Shown piece by piece: positions 24,676 through 32,548 of a DNA stretch of 64,000 bases. The stretch is from DATARH01 sp036268075. GTDB lineage: Bacteria > Pseudomonadota > Alphaproteobacteria > ATCC43930 > CGMCC-115725. Position numbers and translations under genes: made by a program. The notes below the pieces were generated by a model. It had not been told where the DNA came from and made no database searches. It worked only from the letters and a program-made list of their open reading frames with translations. Location: contig DATAUV010000133.1 of NCBI GenBank assembly GCA_036268075.1, forward strand, positions 1 through 64,000. Direction: 5' to 3'. Positions within the stretch are counted from its first letter, which is position 1. Every line of letters begins with the position of its first letter.

Positions 24676-25974
24676 ATGAGCCGGCGCATCTTTTTTGACG
24701 GATTGAACCTCGCGCTCGAACGCGGCACCGGCATCGCCACCTACACCCGAATGCTGACGGCGCTGGCACGCGAGGCCGGCGACGAGGTCGGACTCGTCTA
24801 TGCCTCGCCGCGCCGGCCGCTCCGCGACAAGCGGCTGCGCCAGTACGATTTTATCGGGCCGCGCCGACCGGGGCTGCTGGTGACGAAGATGCGCGGGCGC
24901 TGGAACGATGTCGTCGATCAGCTCGAATGCCTGACAGGCCTGCGGCCCAACCCGGTTCCGATCCCCGCGTCGGAGGACGGGCCGGAGTTGCCGGCGCACG
25001 ACCACCTTTATGTCGCGCGCAATCTGTTCGGGCGGGCGGCGCGGTATTTCGGCTGGAGCGGCCGCTTCGTCGAGCTCGATTTCGCGGCGCGGCCCGACAT
25101 CCTGCATTGCACCTATCCCATGCCGCTGAAGGCGAAAGGTGCGCGCAGCGTCTACACGATCCACGATCTGATCCCGCTTCGCCTGCCCGACACGACACTC
25201 GACAGCAAGCGGGCGATGTACCGCCTGCTCAGCAAGGTCGCCGCCACGGCCGACCACATCGTCACCGTTTCCGAGCATTCCCGCCGCGACATCATCGAGC
25301 TGCTCGGCGCGGACCCGGCGCGGGTTACCAATACCTACGAGGCGGTCGAATTCCCGCGCGAGCTGGTGGAGCGGCCCGACGACGTCGTCGCCGGCGACCT
25401 CGCCAGCCGCTATCGGCTCGAAGCGAAGAGCTATCTGCTGTTTTTTGGTGCGATCGAGCCGAAGAAAAACGTCAAGGCGCTGATCGAGGCGTACCAGCAA
25501 TCGGGGGTCGGGACGCCGCTCGTCATCGTCGGCGGCGGCGGGTGGAGCAACGAGGCCGAGATGCTGATGCTGAAACGGATCGCCGAGGAGGAGGCCGAGC
25601 TGCCGCCGGAGAAGCGCAAGCTGCGGCAGTTCGACTATGCCAGCCGCTCGGCCCTCGCGAGCCTGATCAAGGGCGCCCGCGCGGTCGTGTTCCCGTCGCT
25701 GTACGAGGGGTTCGGGCTGCCGGTGCTGGAGGCGATGCTGCTGGGCACGCCGGTGATCACGTCGCGCACCTCGTCGCTACCCGAGATCGGCGGCGACGCG
25801 GCGCTTTACGTCGACCCCCACGATGTCGCCGACATCGCCCGGGCAATCCGCACGATCGCCGCCGATGCCGACCTCCGCGCCGAGCTGTCGCGACGGGGGC
25901 TCGACCAGGCCGAAAAATTCTCGGTCGCGCGCTACCGCGAGCGTGTCGCGGCGCTCTATGACGGGCTGGTCTGA
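24676..25974 (+). CDS. Glycosyltransferase family 4 protein
   Basis: 432 residues from the ATG at 24676 (MSRRIFFDGLNLALERGTGI); an open extension to 24619 is unlikely. GT-B fold landmarks: HCTYPMPLKAKG and SVYTIHDLIPLRLPD in the first domain, LLFFGAIEPKKNVKALIEAY at the start of the second, and the E-x7-E motif EGFGLPVLE with Glu344 and Glu352. It probably transfers a sugar from a nucleotide donor in polysaccharide or glycolipid synthesis. The gene stands alone beside tRNA-Glu, so the pathway is unknown. Confidence 0.9.
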   Translation: MSRRIFFDGLNLALERGTGIATYTRMLTALAREAGDEVGLVYASPRRPLRDKRLRQYDFIGPRRPGLLVTKMRGRWNDVVDQLECLTGLRPNPVPIPASEDGPELPAHDHLYVARNLFGRAARYFGWSGRFVELDFAARPDILHCTYPMPLKAKGARSVYTIHDLIPLRLPDTTLDSKRAMYRLLSKVAATADHIVTVSEHSRRDIIELLGADPARVTNTYEAVEFPRELVERPDDVVAGDLASRYRLEAKSYLLFFGAIEPKKNVKALIEAYQQSGVGTPLVIVGGGGWSNEAEMLMLKRIAEEEAELPPEKRKLRQFDYASRSALASLIKGARAVVFPSLYEGFGLPVLEAMLLGTPVITSRTSSLPEIGGDAALYVDPHDVADIARAIRTIAADADLRAELSRRGLDQAEKFSVARYRERVAALYDGLV

Positions 25975-26001
25975 GAAATGATGATCGTCGATGCACTCTG
26001 C

Positions 26002-26125
26002 TCCCTCTCCGCCCATCGGGGGGAGAGCGCTGGGGTGAGGTGGGCATGTTCGGAGCCTGCCCACCTCACCCTCCCATCGCTTGCGCGATGGGCCCCTCCC
26101 TCTCCCCCCAATGGGCGGAGAGGGA
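26002..26125. repeat. Cloverleaf-like intergenic palindrome
   Basis: Outer 26-bp arms (26002-26027 and 26100-26125) pair with one mismatch. They enclose a perfect 13-bp hairpin (GGTGAGGTGGGCA at 26034-26046 with 26058-26070) and a second 8-bp hairpin (CCCATCGC at 26073-26080 with 26085-26092). The whole folds as a three-way structure and fills the gap between the glycosyltransferase and bluB genes. It is probably a dispersed REP/BIME-type repeat. Confidence 0.75.
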
Positions 26126-26153
26126 CCAGCTCTTGCGTTTCACGCATGCCGGA

Positions 26154-26795
26154 ATGAGCGCGGCGCCGAGCTTTGACGCTGGGTTCCGCGCCCGCCTGCG
26201 GGACCTGCTGGTGTGGCGGCGAGATGTGCGCACGTTCCGCCGCGACGCGCTGCCGGCCGAATCGATCCCGCGGCTGATCGAGTTGGCCGCCCTTGCCCCG
26301 TCGGTGGGGTTGAGCCAGCCGTGGCGGTTTGTGCTGGTCGAGGCGGCGGAACGGCGGGCGGCCGTGCGCGACGATTTCGCCCGCTGCAACGCCGCCGCGC
26401 TCGCCGCGCAAGCGCCGGAGCGGCGGCGGCTTTACGCGAAATTAAAGCTCGCCGGGCTCGACGACGCGCCGTGTCATCTGGCCGTGTTCAGCGACCCGGC
26501 GACGAGCCAAGGCGCCGCGCTGGGCCGGCTGACGATGCCGGAGACCGCCGAGTATTCGGCGGTGATGGCGGTGCACACCCTGTGGCTCGCCGCCCGCGCC
26601 GAGGGGATCGGGATGGGTTGGGTGTCGATCCTCGACCCTGCCGTGGTCGCCGCGATCCTCGACGTGCCGCCGGCGTGGCGGCTGATCGGCTATTTCTGCC
26701 TTGGCTACCCGGCCGAGCTCGACGACACGCCCGCGCTCGAACGCGCCGGCTGGGAGCGCCGGCGCGTCGCGAAGTCGTTCGTGATCCGCCGGTAG
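26154..26795 (+). CDS. bluB: 5,6-dimethylbenzimidazole synthase
   Basis: 213 residues; flavin-dependent enzyme that breaks down FMN to make the lower ligand of vitamin B12. Landmarks: RRDVRTFRRDALP near the N-terminus, LAALAPSVGLSQPWRFVLVE, and EYSAVMAVHTLWLAARAEGIGMGWVSIL in outline, all characteristic of BluB rather than other nitroreductases. The ATG at 26154 was chosen because the open frame upstream only translates the palindromic repeat. It is convergent with the CinA-type gene after one base. No other cobalamin gene is in the window. Confidence 0.88.
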   Translation: MSAAPSFDAGFRARLRDLLVWRRDVRTFRRDALPAESIPRLIELAALAPSVGLSQPWRFVLVEAAERRAAVRDDFARCNAAALAAQAPERRRLYAKLKLAGLDDAPCHLAVFSDPATSQGAALGRLTMPETAEYSAVMAVHTLWLAARAEGIGMGWVSILDPAVVAAILDVPPAWRLIGYFCLGYPAELDDTPALERAGWERRRVAKSFVIRR

Positions 26796-26796
26796 G

Positions 26797-27291
26797 CTAT
26801 CCCAGAGCCTTTTCGAAGAGGTCGAGCGCGGCCAAGGTGAAGACGCGCATATTGTCGACCCGGTCGTCGGAGGCGGTCTCGACCGTGACCGCGCTCTCGC
26901 CGTTGGGCCCGATCACGCCGATGCAGGAATGCCCGGCGGCGTGGCCGTAGCGGCTGCCGGTCGGGCCTGCGGTACCCGTCTCGCCGATCGCCCAGGTGGT
27001 CGAGCAGCGCTCGCGGATCTTGCGCGCGAACAACAGGGCGTAGGGCTCGGTCGAAGGCGTGATGTCCTTGAGCGCGGCGAATTCCTCGTCGGTGACGCGC
27101 AGAAGCTCGGTGCGCGAGGTGCGTGTGTAGACCACCGCGCCGCCGACGAAATAAGCCGAGGCGCCCGGTATCGCCAGCAGCGCCGCCGAGATCAGCCCGG
27201 CGGTCGAGGACTCGCCGACGCTCACCGTTTCCTTGCGCGCCTTCAATTTCGCCGCGATGCGTTCCGCTTGCGGCAGCAACTCGTCTATCAT
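26797..27291 (-). CDS. pncC: CinA C-terminal domain protein (nicotinamide-nucleotide amidase)
   Basis: 164 residues, the stand-alone amidase form of CinA. SVGESSTAGLISAALLAIPG is the family's hallmark and GGAVVYTR...FAALKDI and AIGETGTAGPTGSRYG follow. It deamidates NMN to NaMN in pyridine-nucleotide salvage. The start at 27291 has GGAGGG a few bases upstream; a much longer antisense frame upstream is a shadow of the divergent hydratase gene. Confidence 0.88.
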   Translation of the reverse strand: MIDELLPQAERIAAKLKARKETVSVGESSTAGLISAALLAIPGASAYFVGGAVVYTRTSRTELLRVTDEEFAALKDITPSTEPYALLFARKIRERCSTTWAIGETGTAGPTGSRYGHAAGHSCIGVIGPNGESAVTVETASDDRVDNMRVFTLAALDLFEKALG

Positions 27292-27360
27292 CAGGGTCCC
27301 TCCGTCGTGCCGGCAAAGCTTTCCCGTTCCGCCGGCCGCTTGGCAAGAGGAGTTGCGCCG

Positions 27361-28140
27361 ATGGGTTACGAAACGATCGTCTACGAAGAAGACGGGCCGA
27401 TCGGCACGATCACGCTCAACCGCCCCGACGACGGCAACATGTTCAACGTGACCATGTGCCACGAGATGCGCGACTGCATCAATCTGATCCGCCGCGAGAC
27501 CCGCACCCGCGTGATCGTGCTGACCGGCGCCGGCGACCGGTTTTTCTGCATCGGCGGGCGTAAGGACGGGATGGAGGACACGCATCTTTATGCCGGGGTG
27601 CTGCCGGTGCTCGACATGTACGAAAGCATCGAGCGGTTGCAAAAGCCGGTGATCGCCTCGGTCAACGGCTACGCGGTCGGCGGCGGGCATGTGCTGCATG
27701 TCATGTGCGACCTGACGATCGCCAAGGAGAGCGCGGTGTTTCGTCAGGTCGGGCCGATGATGGGCAGCTTCGACGCCGGGTTCGGCACCTGGTACCTCGA
27801 AGACCTGATCGGCAAGAAAAAGGCCAAGGAGATGTGGATGCTGAACCCGCGCCTGAGCGCGCAGGAGGCGCTGTCGATCGGGCTGATCAACCGGGTCGTG
27901 CCGGACGACAAGCTGAAGGAGGCAACGCGCGAGATGGCGCTGGCGGTCGCAGATCGCGGCGCCTTTGCCCTCGCCTCGATCAAGGCGGCGTTTGCCGCGC
28001 GGCACGGCGGGGTCGGCGGCTTGTCGCGGATGACGCACGACCTCTTGCTGCGACCCTATCTCGAGACCGACGAATCGCACGAGCTGGGCGCCTCGTTCGC
28101 CGAGCGCCGCAAACCCGACCCGGACAAGATCGGGCATTAG
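27361..28140 (+). CDS. Crotonase-fold hydrolase, BadI/MenB-like
   Basis: 259 residues starting MGYETIVYEEDGPIGTITLN, with AGGAG upstream. Crotonase oxyanion segments are GDRFFCIGGR and NGYAVGGGHVLHVMCD. GQVGP-type motif FRQVGPMMGSFDAGFGTWYL and KKKAKEMWMLNPRLSAQEAL separate it from ordinary enoyl-CoA hydratases and match BadI (2-ketocyclohexanecarboxyl-CoA hydrolase) and MenB. The C-terminus YLETDESHELGASFAERRKP is BadI-like. No menaquinone genes are near, and an AliA-, BadK- and AliB-like set follows, so the ring-opening BadI role is the better inference. Confidence 0.75.
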   Translation: MGYETIVYEEDGPIGTITLNRPDDGNMFNVTMCHEMRDCINLIRRETRTRVIVLTGAGDRFFCIGGRKDGMEDTHLYAGVLPVLDMYESIERLQKPVIASVNGYAVGGGHVLHVMCDLTIAKESAVFRQVGPMMGSFDAGFGTWYLEDLIGKKKAKEMWMLNPRLSAQEALSIGLINRVVPDDKLKEATREMALAVADRGAFALASIKAAFAARHGGVGGLSRMTHDLLLRPYLETDESHELGASFAERRKPDPDKIGH

Positions 28141-28229
28141 CGACCAGCATGGTTGCGATTACCGGCAATTCGTGACAAATCCTTTCAACCGCAAGTAAGG
28201 GCTTGCGGCTGCCTTGGCGAAAGGCTGCC

Positions 28230-28432
28230 GATGAAAGTTGACGTGGCGAACGCTTTGCCGAAGGACTCATTTCCTACCGCGCCGGGCTGTGGGAGGAGGC
28301 GCACGCCGCCTTCACCGAGTGCCGCGACCCGATGACGGCCCGAGCCTCGTCTTTCTGCGCCGGGTCGAGACGCTGCGCATGCAGGCCCCGGACGATGATT
28401 GGAGCGGGGTTTGGGCGCTGACCGAGAAGTGA
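28230..28432 (+). pseudogene. Remnant of a class III adenylate cyclase C-terminus
   Basis: In one frame the DNA reads FAEGLISYRAGLWEEAHAAF; after a frameshift near 28330 another frame continues DGPSLVFLRRVETLRMQAP and DDWSGVWALTEK to a stop. This is how the C-terminal TPR-like tail of adenylate/guanylate cyclases ends. The catalytic domain is gone. The rest of the 28141-28537 gap holds a short tandem repeat and no intact gene. Confidence 0.55.
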
Positions 28433-28460
28433 ATCCGCCGGATGCGCGAACCGCGGAGGG

Positions 28461-28504
28461 CGGTTTTAGAGTAGCGCCGGGCGGTTTACAGTAGCGCCGG
28501 GCGG
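28461..28504. repeat. 20-bp tandem duplication before the CoA-ligase gene
   Basis: AGTAGCGCCGGGCGG occurs at 28470-28484 and 28490-28504 with a 20-bp period, and GCGGTTT precedes each copy in similar form. It lies 34 nt upstream of the ligase start, in its probable promoter or leader. Confidence 0.5.
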
Positions 28505-28537
28505 GCGAGACGATGGCTCGCCCCCAAGGACCGGCGG

Positions 28538-30163
28538 ATGACCAACACGCTATTGACCCTGCATGACCCCGCCGCCGCGCGCGCCTATTACGCGGCGAGG
28601 CTGTGGCGCGACGACACGCTGTACACGCTGTTGCAACGGCACGCGGCGGGACGGCCCGCCGCGTTCGCGCTGCGCGACGCGACGCGGCGGCTGAACTGGC
28701 GCGAGTTGCTGACGGCGGTCGACGCGGTCGCCGCCGATCTCGACGCGGCGGGGCTGAAGCGGGGCGAGCGGGTCGCGGTGTGGCTGCCCAACCGGGTCGA
28801 GGCGGTCATCGTGTTCCTCGCCTGCTCGCGCCAGGGCTATGTCTGCAACCCGTCGCTGCACCAGAATTACACGGTCGCCGAGATTGTCACGCTGCTCAGG
28901 CGCACCCGGGCCGCGGCGCTGTTCGCCCAGCCCGGCTACGGCGCCGACGCCAAAACCGCCGATGTCTTCGCCGCGGTTGGCGAGCTCGATTTTCTGCGCC
29001 GGGTCTATTCCTTGCCCGACGAATTCCCGACCGCGCCGGGCGCGCTTCAGCCGGCCGAGAACAACTCCGACGCCATCGTCTATCTCGCCTTCACCTCGGG
29101 CACGACCGGCACGCCGAAGGGCGTCATGCATTCGGCCAACACGCTGCTGGCCAATGCCCGCGCGATGGTCGCCGACTGGCACCACGATGCCTCGACCGTG
29201 CTGCTGTCGCTGAGCCCGCTGTCGCACCACATCGCGATCGTCGCGATCGCCCAGGCGCTGAGCGCGGGGATGGAGCTGGTGGTCAACTCGCCGCCGCCGG
29301 GCCGAACCCCGCTCGACTGGATCGTCGAGACCGGCGCGAGCTATGTGATGGGCGTGCCGACCCACGCGATGGACATCCTCGCCGAGATGCGGGGGCGGCG
29401 ACTGGATCGGCTGGGGGCGGTGAAGACCTTCTACATGGCGGGCTCGGTGATCCCGCGCGAGGTCGCGCAAGCGTTTCTCGACCGCGGCGTCACCCCGCAG
29501 AACGTCTATGGCATGAGCGAGAACAGCTCGCACCAATACACGCTGCCGAGCGACAGCCCCGAGACCATCGTCGCGACCTGCGGCGGCGCTTGCGACGCCT
29601 ACGAGATCAGGCTGTGGGACCAGGAAAACCCCGACATCGAGGTGCCTGAGGGCCAGGTCGGCGAGATCGGCGGGCGCGGCGCGTGCCTGATGCTGGGCTA
29701 TTTCGACAACCAGCGCGCCACCGAGGAGTCGTTCAACCGCGGCGGCTGGTTCATGTCGGGCGATCTCGGTCGGTTCGACGCGAACGGAAATCTCGAAATC
29801 GTCGGGCGCAAGAAGGACCTGATCATCCGCGGCGGCCACAACATCCACCCGGCGCGGATCGAGGAACTGGCGATGCGGCACAAATCGGTCGCGCGCTGCG
29901 CCGCCTTCGCGGTCGCCGACGAGCGGCTCGGCGAGAAGGTGTGCCTGTCGGTGATCTGTCACGAAGGCGAAACCGCGCTCGCCGCCGAGATGCTCGCGCA
30001 TCTGCACGGCGAGGGCCTGTCGCGCTACGACATGCCGGAATATTTTATCGCGATGACCGCTTATCCCCTGACCGCGAGCGGCAAGATCTTGAAGCGCGAG
30101 CTGGTCGAATGGGCCAGATCCGGCCGCATCGCGCCCGAGCCGGTGCGCTGGACCGGAGGGTGA
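28538..30163 (+). CDS. Acyl-CoA ligase (AMP-forming), AliA-like
   Basis: 541 residues of the ANL superfamily. The AMP-binding signature FTSGTTGTPKGVMHS is intact, YGMSENSS is the A5 core motif, GWFMSGDLGRFDANG is A7, and the A10 lysine region ASGKILKREL is present. It activates a carboxylic acid as acyl-CoA. Neighbouring crotonase and acyl-CoA dehydrogenase genes match the cyclohexanecarboxylate route, where AliA plays this part; a medium-chain or aromatic acid ligase is the alternative. Start 28538 is preceded by AAGGACCGG. The stop is 4 nt before the next start. Confidence 0.82.
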   Translation: MTNTLLTLHDPAAARAYYAARLWRDDTLYTLLQRHAAGRPAAFALRDATRRLNWRELLTAVDAVAADLDAAGLKRGERVAVWLPNRVEAVIVFLACSRQGYVCNPSLHQNYTVAEIVTLLRRTRAAALFAQPGYGADAKTADVFAAVGELDFLRRVYSLPDEFPTAPGALQPAENNSDAIVYLAFTSGTTGTPKGVMHSANTLLANARAMVADWHHDASTVLLSLSPLSHHIAIVAIAQALSAGMELVVNSPPPGRTPLDWIVETGASYVMGVPTHAMDILAEMRGRRLDRLGAVKTFYMAGSVIPREVAQAFLDRGVTPQNVYGMSENSSHQYTLPSDSPETIVATCGGACDAYEIRLWDQENPDIEVPEGQVGEIGGRGACLMLGYFDNQRATEESFNRGGWFMSGDLGRFDANGNLEIVGRKKDLIIRGGHNIHPARIEELAMRHKSVARCAAFAVADERLGEKVCLSVICHEGETALAAEMLAHLHGEGLSRYDMPEYFIAMTAYPLTASGKILKRELVEWARSGRIAPEPVRWTGG

Positions 30164-30167
30164 GGCG

Positions 30168-30935
30168 ATGACCGTTCACCTGACCCGCAGCGACGAATTC
30201 GCCCTGCTGACGCTCGACCGCCAGGACGCGCTGAACGCGCTCAACTTCGCGACCTTGCGCGAGTTGGATGCGGCGCTCGACGAGGTGGCGGCCGGCGACG
30301 CCCGCGCCCTGCTGGTGACCGGGGCCGGCGACCGCGCCTTTTGCGCCGGGGCCGACATCAAGGAGTTGCTCGGCCGCAGCCTCGCCGAGCAGCGGCGCGA
30401 CGCCGCCAACGGCCAGCGCATTGTCTCCCGCTTCGGCACGCTTCGGATGCCGTCCTTCGCCCTCATTAACGGCTACGCCTTCGGCGGCGGGCTGGAACTC
30501 GCCCTCGCCTGCAATTTTCGTCTCGCGTCGCGCAATGCGCGGCTCGGCCTCCCCGAGATCAAGCTCGGCCTGATCCCTGGCTATGGCGGCACGCAGCGCC
30601 TGCCGCGGCTCGTGGGAGAGGCGCGGGCGCTCGACATCATCATGACCGGCCGCACGGTCAGCGCCGACGAGGCCGAACGCATCGGCCTCGTCCACCGCCT
30701 CGCCGACGGCGACCCGATCGAGGCCGGCAAATCCTACGCCCGCGAGATGACCGGCTACGGCCTGCCCGCCCTGGCGCTGGCACGCGACGCGGTCACTCGG
30801 GCGCTGGATTTGTCGCTAGAGGACGGGCTGAAGGCCGAGGCCGAGCTGAACACGCTGTCCTTCCAGACCCAGGATGCCGAGGAAGGGATGCAGGCGTTCA
30901 TCGCCAAGCGGAAGGCGGTTTTCCGTGATGCCTGA
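30168..30935 (+). CDS. Enoyl-CoA hydratase, BadK-like
   Basis: 255 residues, classic crotonase: DRAFCAGADIKELLG and NGYAFGGGLELALAC form the oxyanion hole, and GLPEIKLGLIPGYGGTQRLP carries the catalytic glutamate region. It hydrates an enoyl-CoA; BadK (cyclohex-1-ene-1-carboxyl-CoA hydratase) has the same length. It begins 4 nt after the ligase stop, so they share an operon. Assignment to the alicyclic pathway is from context. Confidence 0.82.
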   Translation: MTVHLTRSDEFALLTLDRQDALNALNFATLRELDAALDEVAAGDARALLVTGAGDRAFCAGADIKELLGRSLAEQRRDAANGQRIVSRFGTLRMPSFALINGYAFGGGLELALACNFRLASRNARLGLPEIKLGLIPGYGGTQRLPRLVGEARALDIIMTGRTVSADEAERIGLVHRLADGDPIEAGKSYAREMTGYGLPALALARDAVTRALDLSLEDGLKAEAELNTLSFQTQDAEEGMQAFIAKRKAVFRDA

Positions 30936-30940
30936 GAATT

Positions 30941-30998
30941 GGACCGCGGGCGTCTCGCCCGCCCTTCCGCTGTTGTGCGGGCGGGACGCCCGCGGTCC
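30941..30998. repeat. GC-rich palindrome at the acyl-CoA dehydrogenase start
   Basis: Two 22-nt arms (30941-30962 and 30977-30998) pair with one mismatch around a 14-nt loop; arms begin GGACCGCGGGCGTC. It ends 3 nt before the ATG at 31002, replacing the normal Shine-Dalgarno position. It is a REP-like dispersed palindrome. Confidence 0.75.
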
Positions 30999-31001
30999 GT
31001 T

Positions 31002-32174
31002 ATGAGCGTCCTTTTCGATCGGCTCGACGCCCTCCCGCCGCTATCCGACGAAGAACGGCAGCTCCTCGATTCCGTCCGCGCTCTTGCCCGCGACGAGATC
31101 GCGCCGCGCGCCGCCGGGTACGATCGCAGCGGTGACTTCCCGTGGGAGAATGTCGCGGCGATCAACGGCCTCGGACTGAATGCGATGTTCGTGCCCGAGG
31201 CGTATGGCGGCGCCGCGCTGAGCTATGCCGCCTATCTCGCCTGCGTGCGCGAGATTTCGGCCGCCTGCGCCTCGACGGGAATCATCTGGGCGACGAATTT
31301 CCATGCGGTGAAGCCGCTGATCGATTTCGGCAGCAAGGAGCAGAAGCGGCGGCTGTTGCCGCGCGTCGCCGAAGGGGCGCTCGGCGCGCTGGCGATCACG
31401 GAGCCCGATTCCGGGTCGGACGCGACCGCGATGAAAACCCGCTTCACCCCCGATGGCGACGACATCGTCATCGACGGCGGCAAGATATTCATCACCAACG
31501 GCGATGCCGCCGACCTCTATCTGCTGTTCGGCAAGTGGAGCGGGCTGGGGGACGGGCGTGGGGCGATCTCGGCGGTTTATGTCGAGAAGGGTGCGCCGGG
31601 GCTGTCGATGCTGCGCAAGGAGGACAAGCTCGGCCATCGCGCCTCGGCGACCTGCGCGCTCGGCTTTGACGGGTGCCGGGTGCCGCGCGCCAATCTGCTC
31701 GGCGAACCGGGCGAAGGGCTGTCGCTGCTGCTGGCGGCGCTCAACAAGTCGCGGCCGAGCGTCGCCGCGCATGCGCTCGGCATCGCCCGTGCGGGGTTCG
31801 ACGACGCGGTCGCCTATATCAACGAGCGCCGGCAATCGGGCCGCCGCATCGTCGAGTTCCAGGGCATCCAGTTCCTGCTCGCCGACCTCGCGACCGACCT
31901 CGCGATGGCCGAGGCGTGGCTGTGGCATGTCGCCGGGCTCGTCGACCGCGGCATCTCGGATATCGGGGTCGAGGCGTCGATGCTGAAGCTGCGCGCGAGC
32001 GATCTCGCGATGCGCGCGGCGACGGAGGCGGTGCAGCTTTACGGCGGGTATGGGTATATCAAGGACTATCGCGTCGAGCGGCTGTTGCGCGACGCCAAGA
32101 TCACGCAGATTTGGGAAGGCACCAACCAGATCCATCGGCAACTGATCGGCCGCAGCTTTATCGCGCGGCGCTAA
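31002..32174 (+). CDS. Acyl-CoA dehydrogenase, AliB-like
   Basis: 390 residues starting MSVLFDRLDALPPLSDEERQ. Family landmarks: GALAITEPDSGSDATAMKTR (flavin and substrate contact), GHRASATCALGFDGCRVP and YGGYGYIKDYRVERLLRDAK near the C-terminus with IWEGTNQIHRQLIGR. The catalytic base region is typical of short-chain enzymes. It oxidises an acyl-CoA to the enoyl-CoA that the upstream hydratase can use; cyclohexanecarboxyl-CoA is the inferred substrate. A palindrome fills its ribosome-binding region. Confidence 0.85.
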   Translation: MSVLFDRLDALPPLSDEERQLLDSVRALARDEIAPRAAGYDRSGDFPWENVAAINGLGLNAMFVPEAYGGAALSYAAYLACVREISAACASTGIIWATNFHAVKPLIDFGSKEQKRRLLPRVAEGALGALAITEPDSGSDATAMKTRFTPDGDDIVIDGGKIFITNGDAADLYLLFGKWSGLGDGRGAISAVYVEKGAPGLSMLRKEDKLGHRASATCALGFDGCRVPRANLLGEPGEGLSLLLAALNKSRPSVAAHALGIARAGFDDAVAYINERRQSGRRIVEFQGIQFLLADLATDLAMAEAWLWHVAGLVDRGISDIGVEASMLKLRASDLAMRAATEAVQLYGGYGYIKDYRVERLLRDAKITQIWEGTNQIHRQLIGRSFIARR

Positions 32175-32191
32175 GCGGAGAAAAAAATCCA

Positions 32192-32542
32192 ATGTGGCGT
32201 TCCCTGATCCTTGCCGCTGCCGCGACCGCCGCGCTCGGCGGCTGCTATTCGGATCATTTCCAGAAAGACGAAATCCTGGTGACGACGATGCCGCCCGGCG
32301 CCGCCTGTACGCTAACCCGCGGCGCCGAGAAAATCGGCGAGGTGCCGCAGACGCCGGGGATCGCGATGGTGAGCCGCAGCGCCGACGACATCACGATCGC
32401 CTGCCACCGCGCCGGCTATGCCGACGCCAGCGCCGTGTCGCAGTCGGTCGGCAACGCGGTCGACATGAAGACGGTCACCGAGGGCCGCTCCGGGTATTCC
32501 TACCAGACCCCGATCGACATCCAGCTCACGCCGGCCCACTGA
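32192..32542 (+). CDS. Putative outer-membrane lipoprotein
   Basis: 116 residues. The signal peptide MWRSLILAAAATAALGGCYS ends with a lipobox (LGGC, Cys18). The mature part is short, beta-like, with a PEGA-type segment (ILVTTMPPGAACTLTRGAEK) and CHRAGYADAS. It starts 17 nt after the dehydrogenase stop behind AAGCGGAG, so it may be cotranscribed. Its function is unknown. Confidence 0.75.
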   Translation: MWRSLILAAAATAALGGCYSDHFQKDEILVTTMPPGAACTLTRGAEKIGEVPQTPGIAMVSRSADDITIACHRAGYADASAVSQSVGNAVDMKTVTEGRSGYSYQTPIDIQLTPAH

Positions 32543-32548
32543 CCCGGG

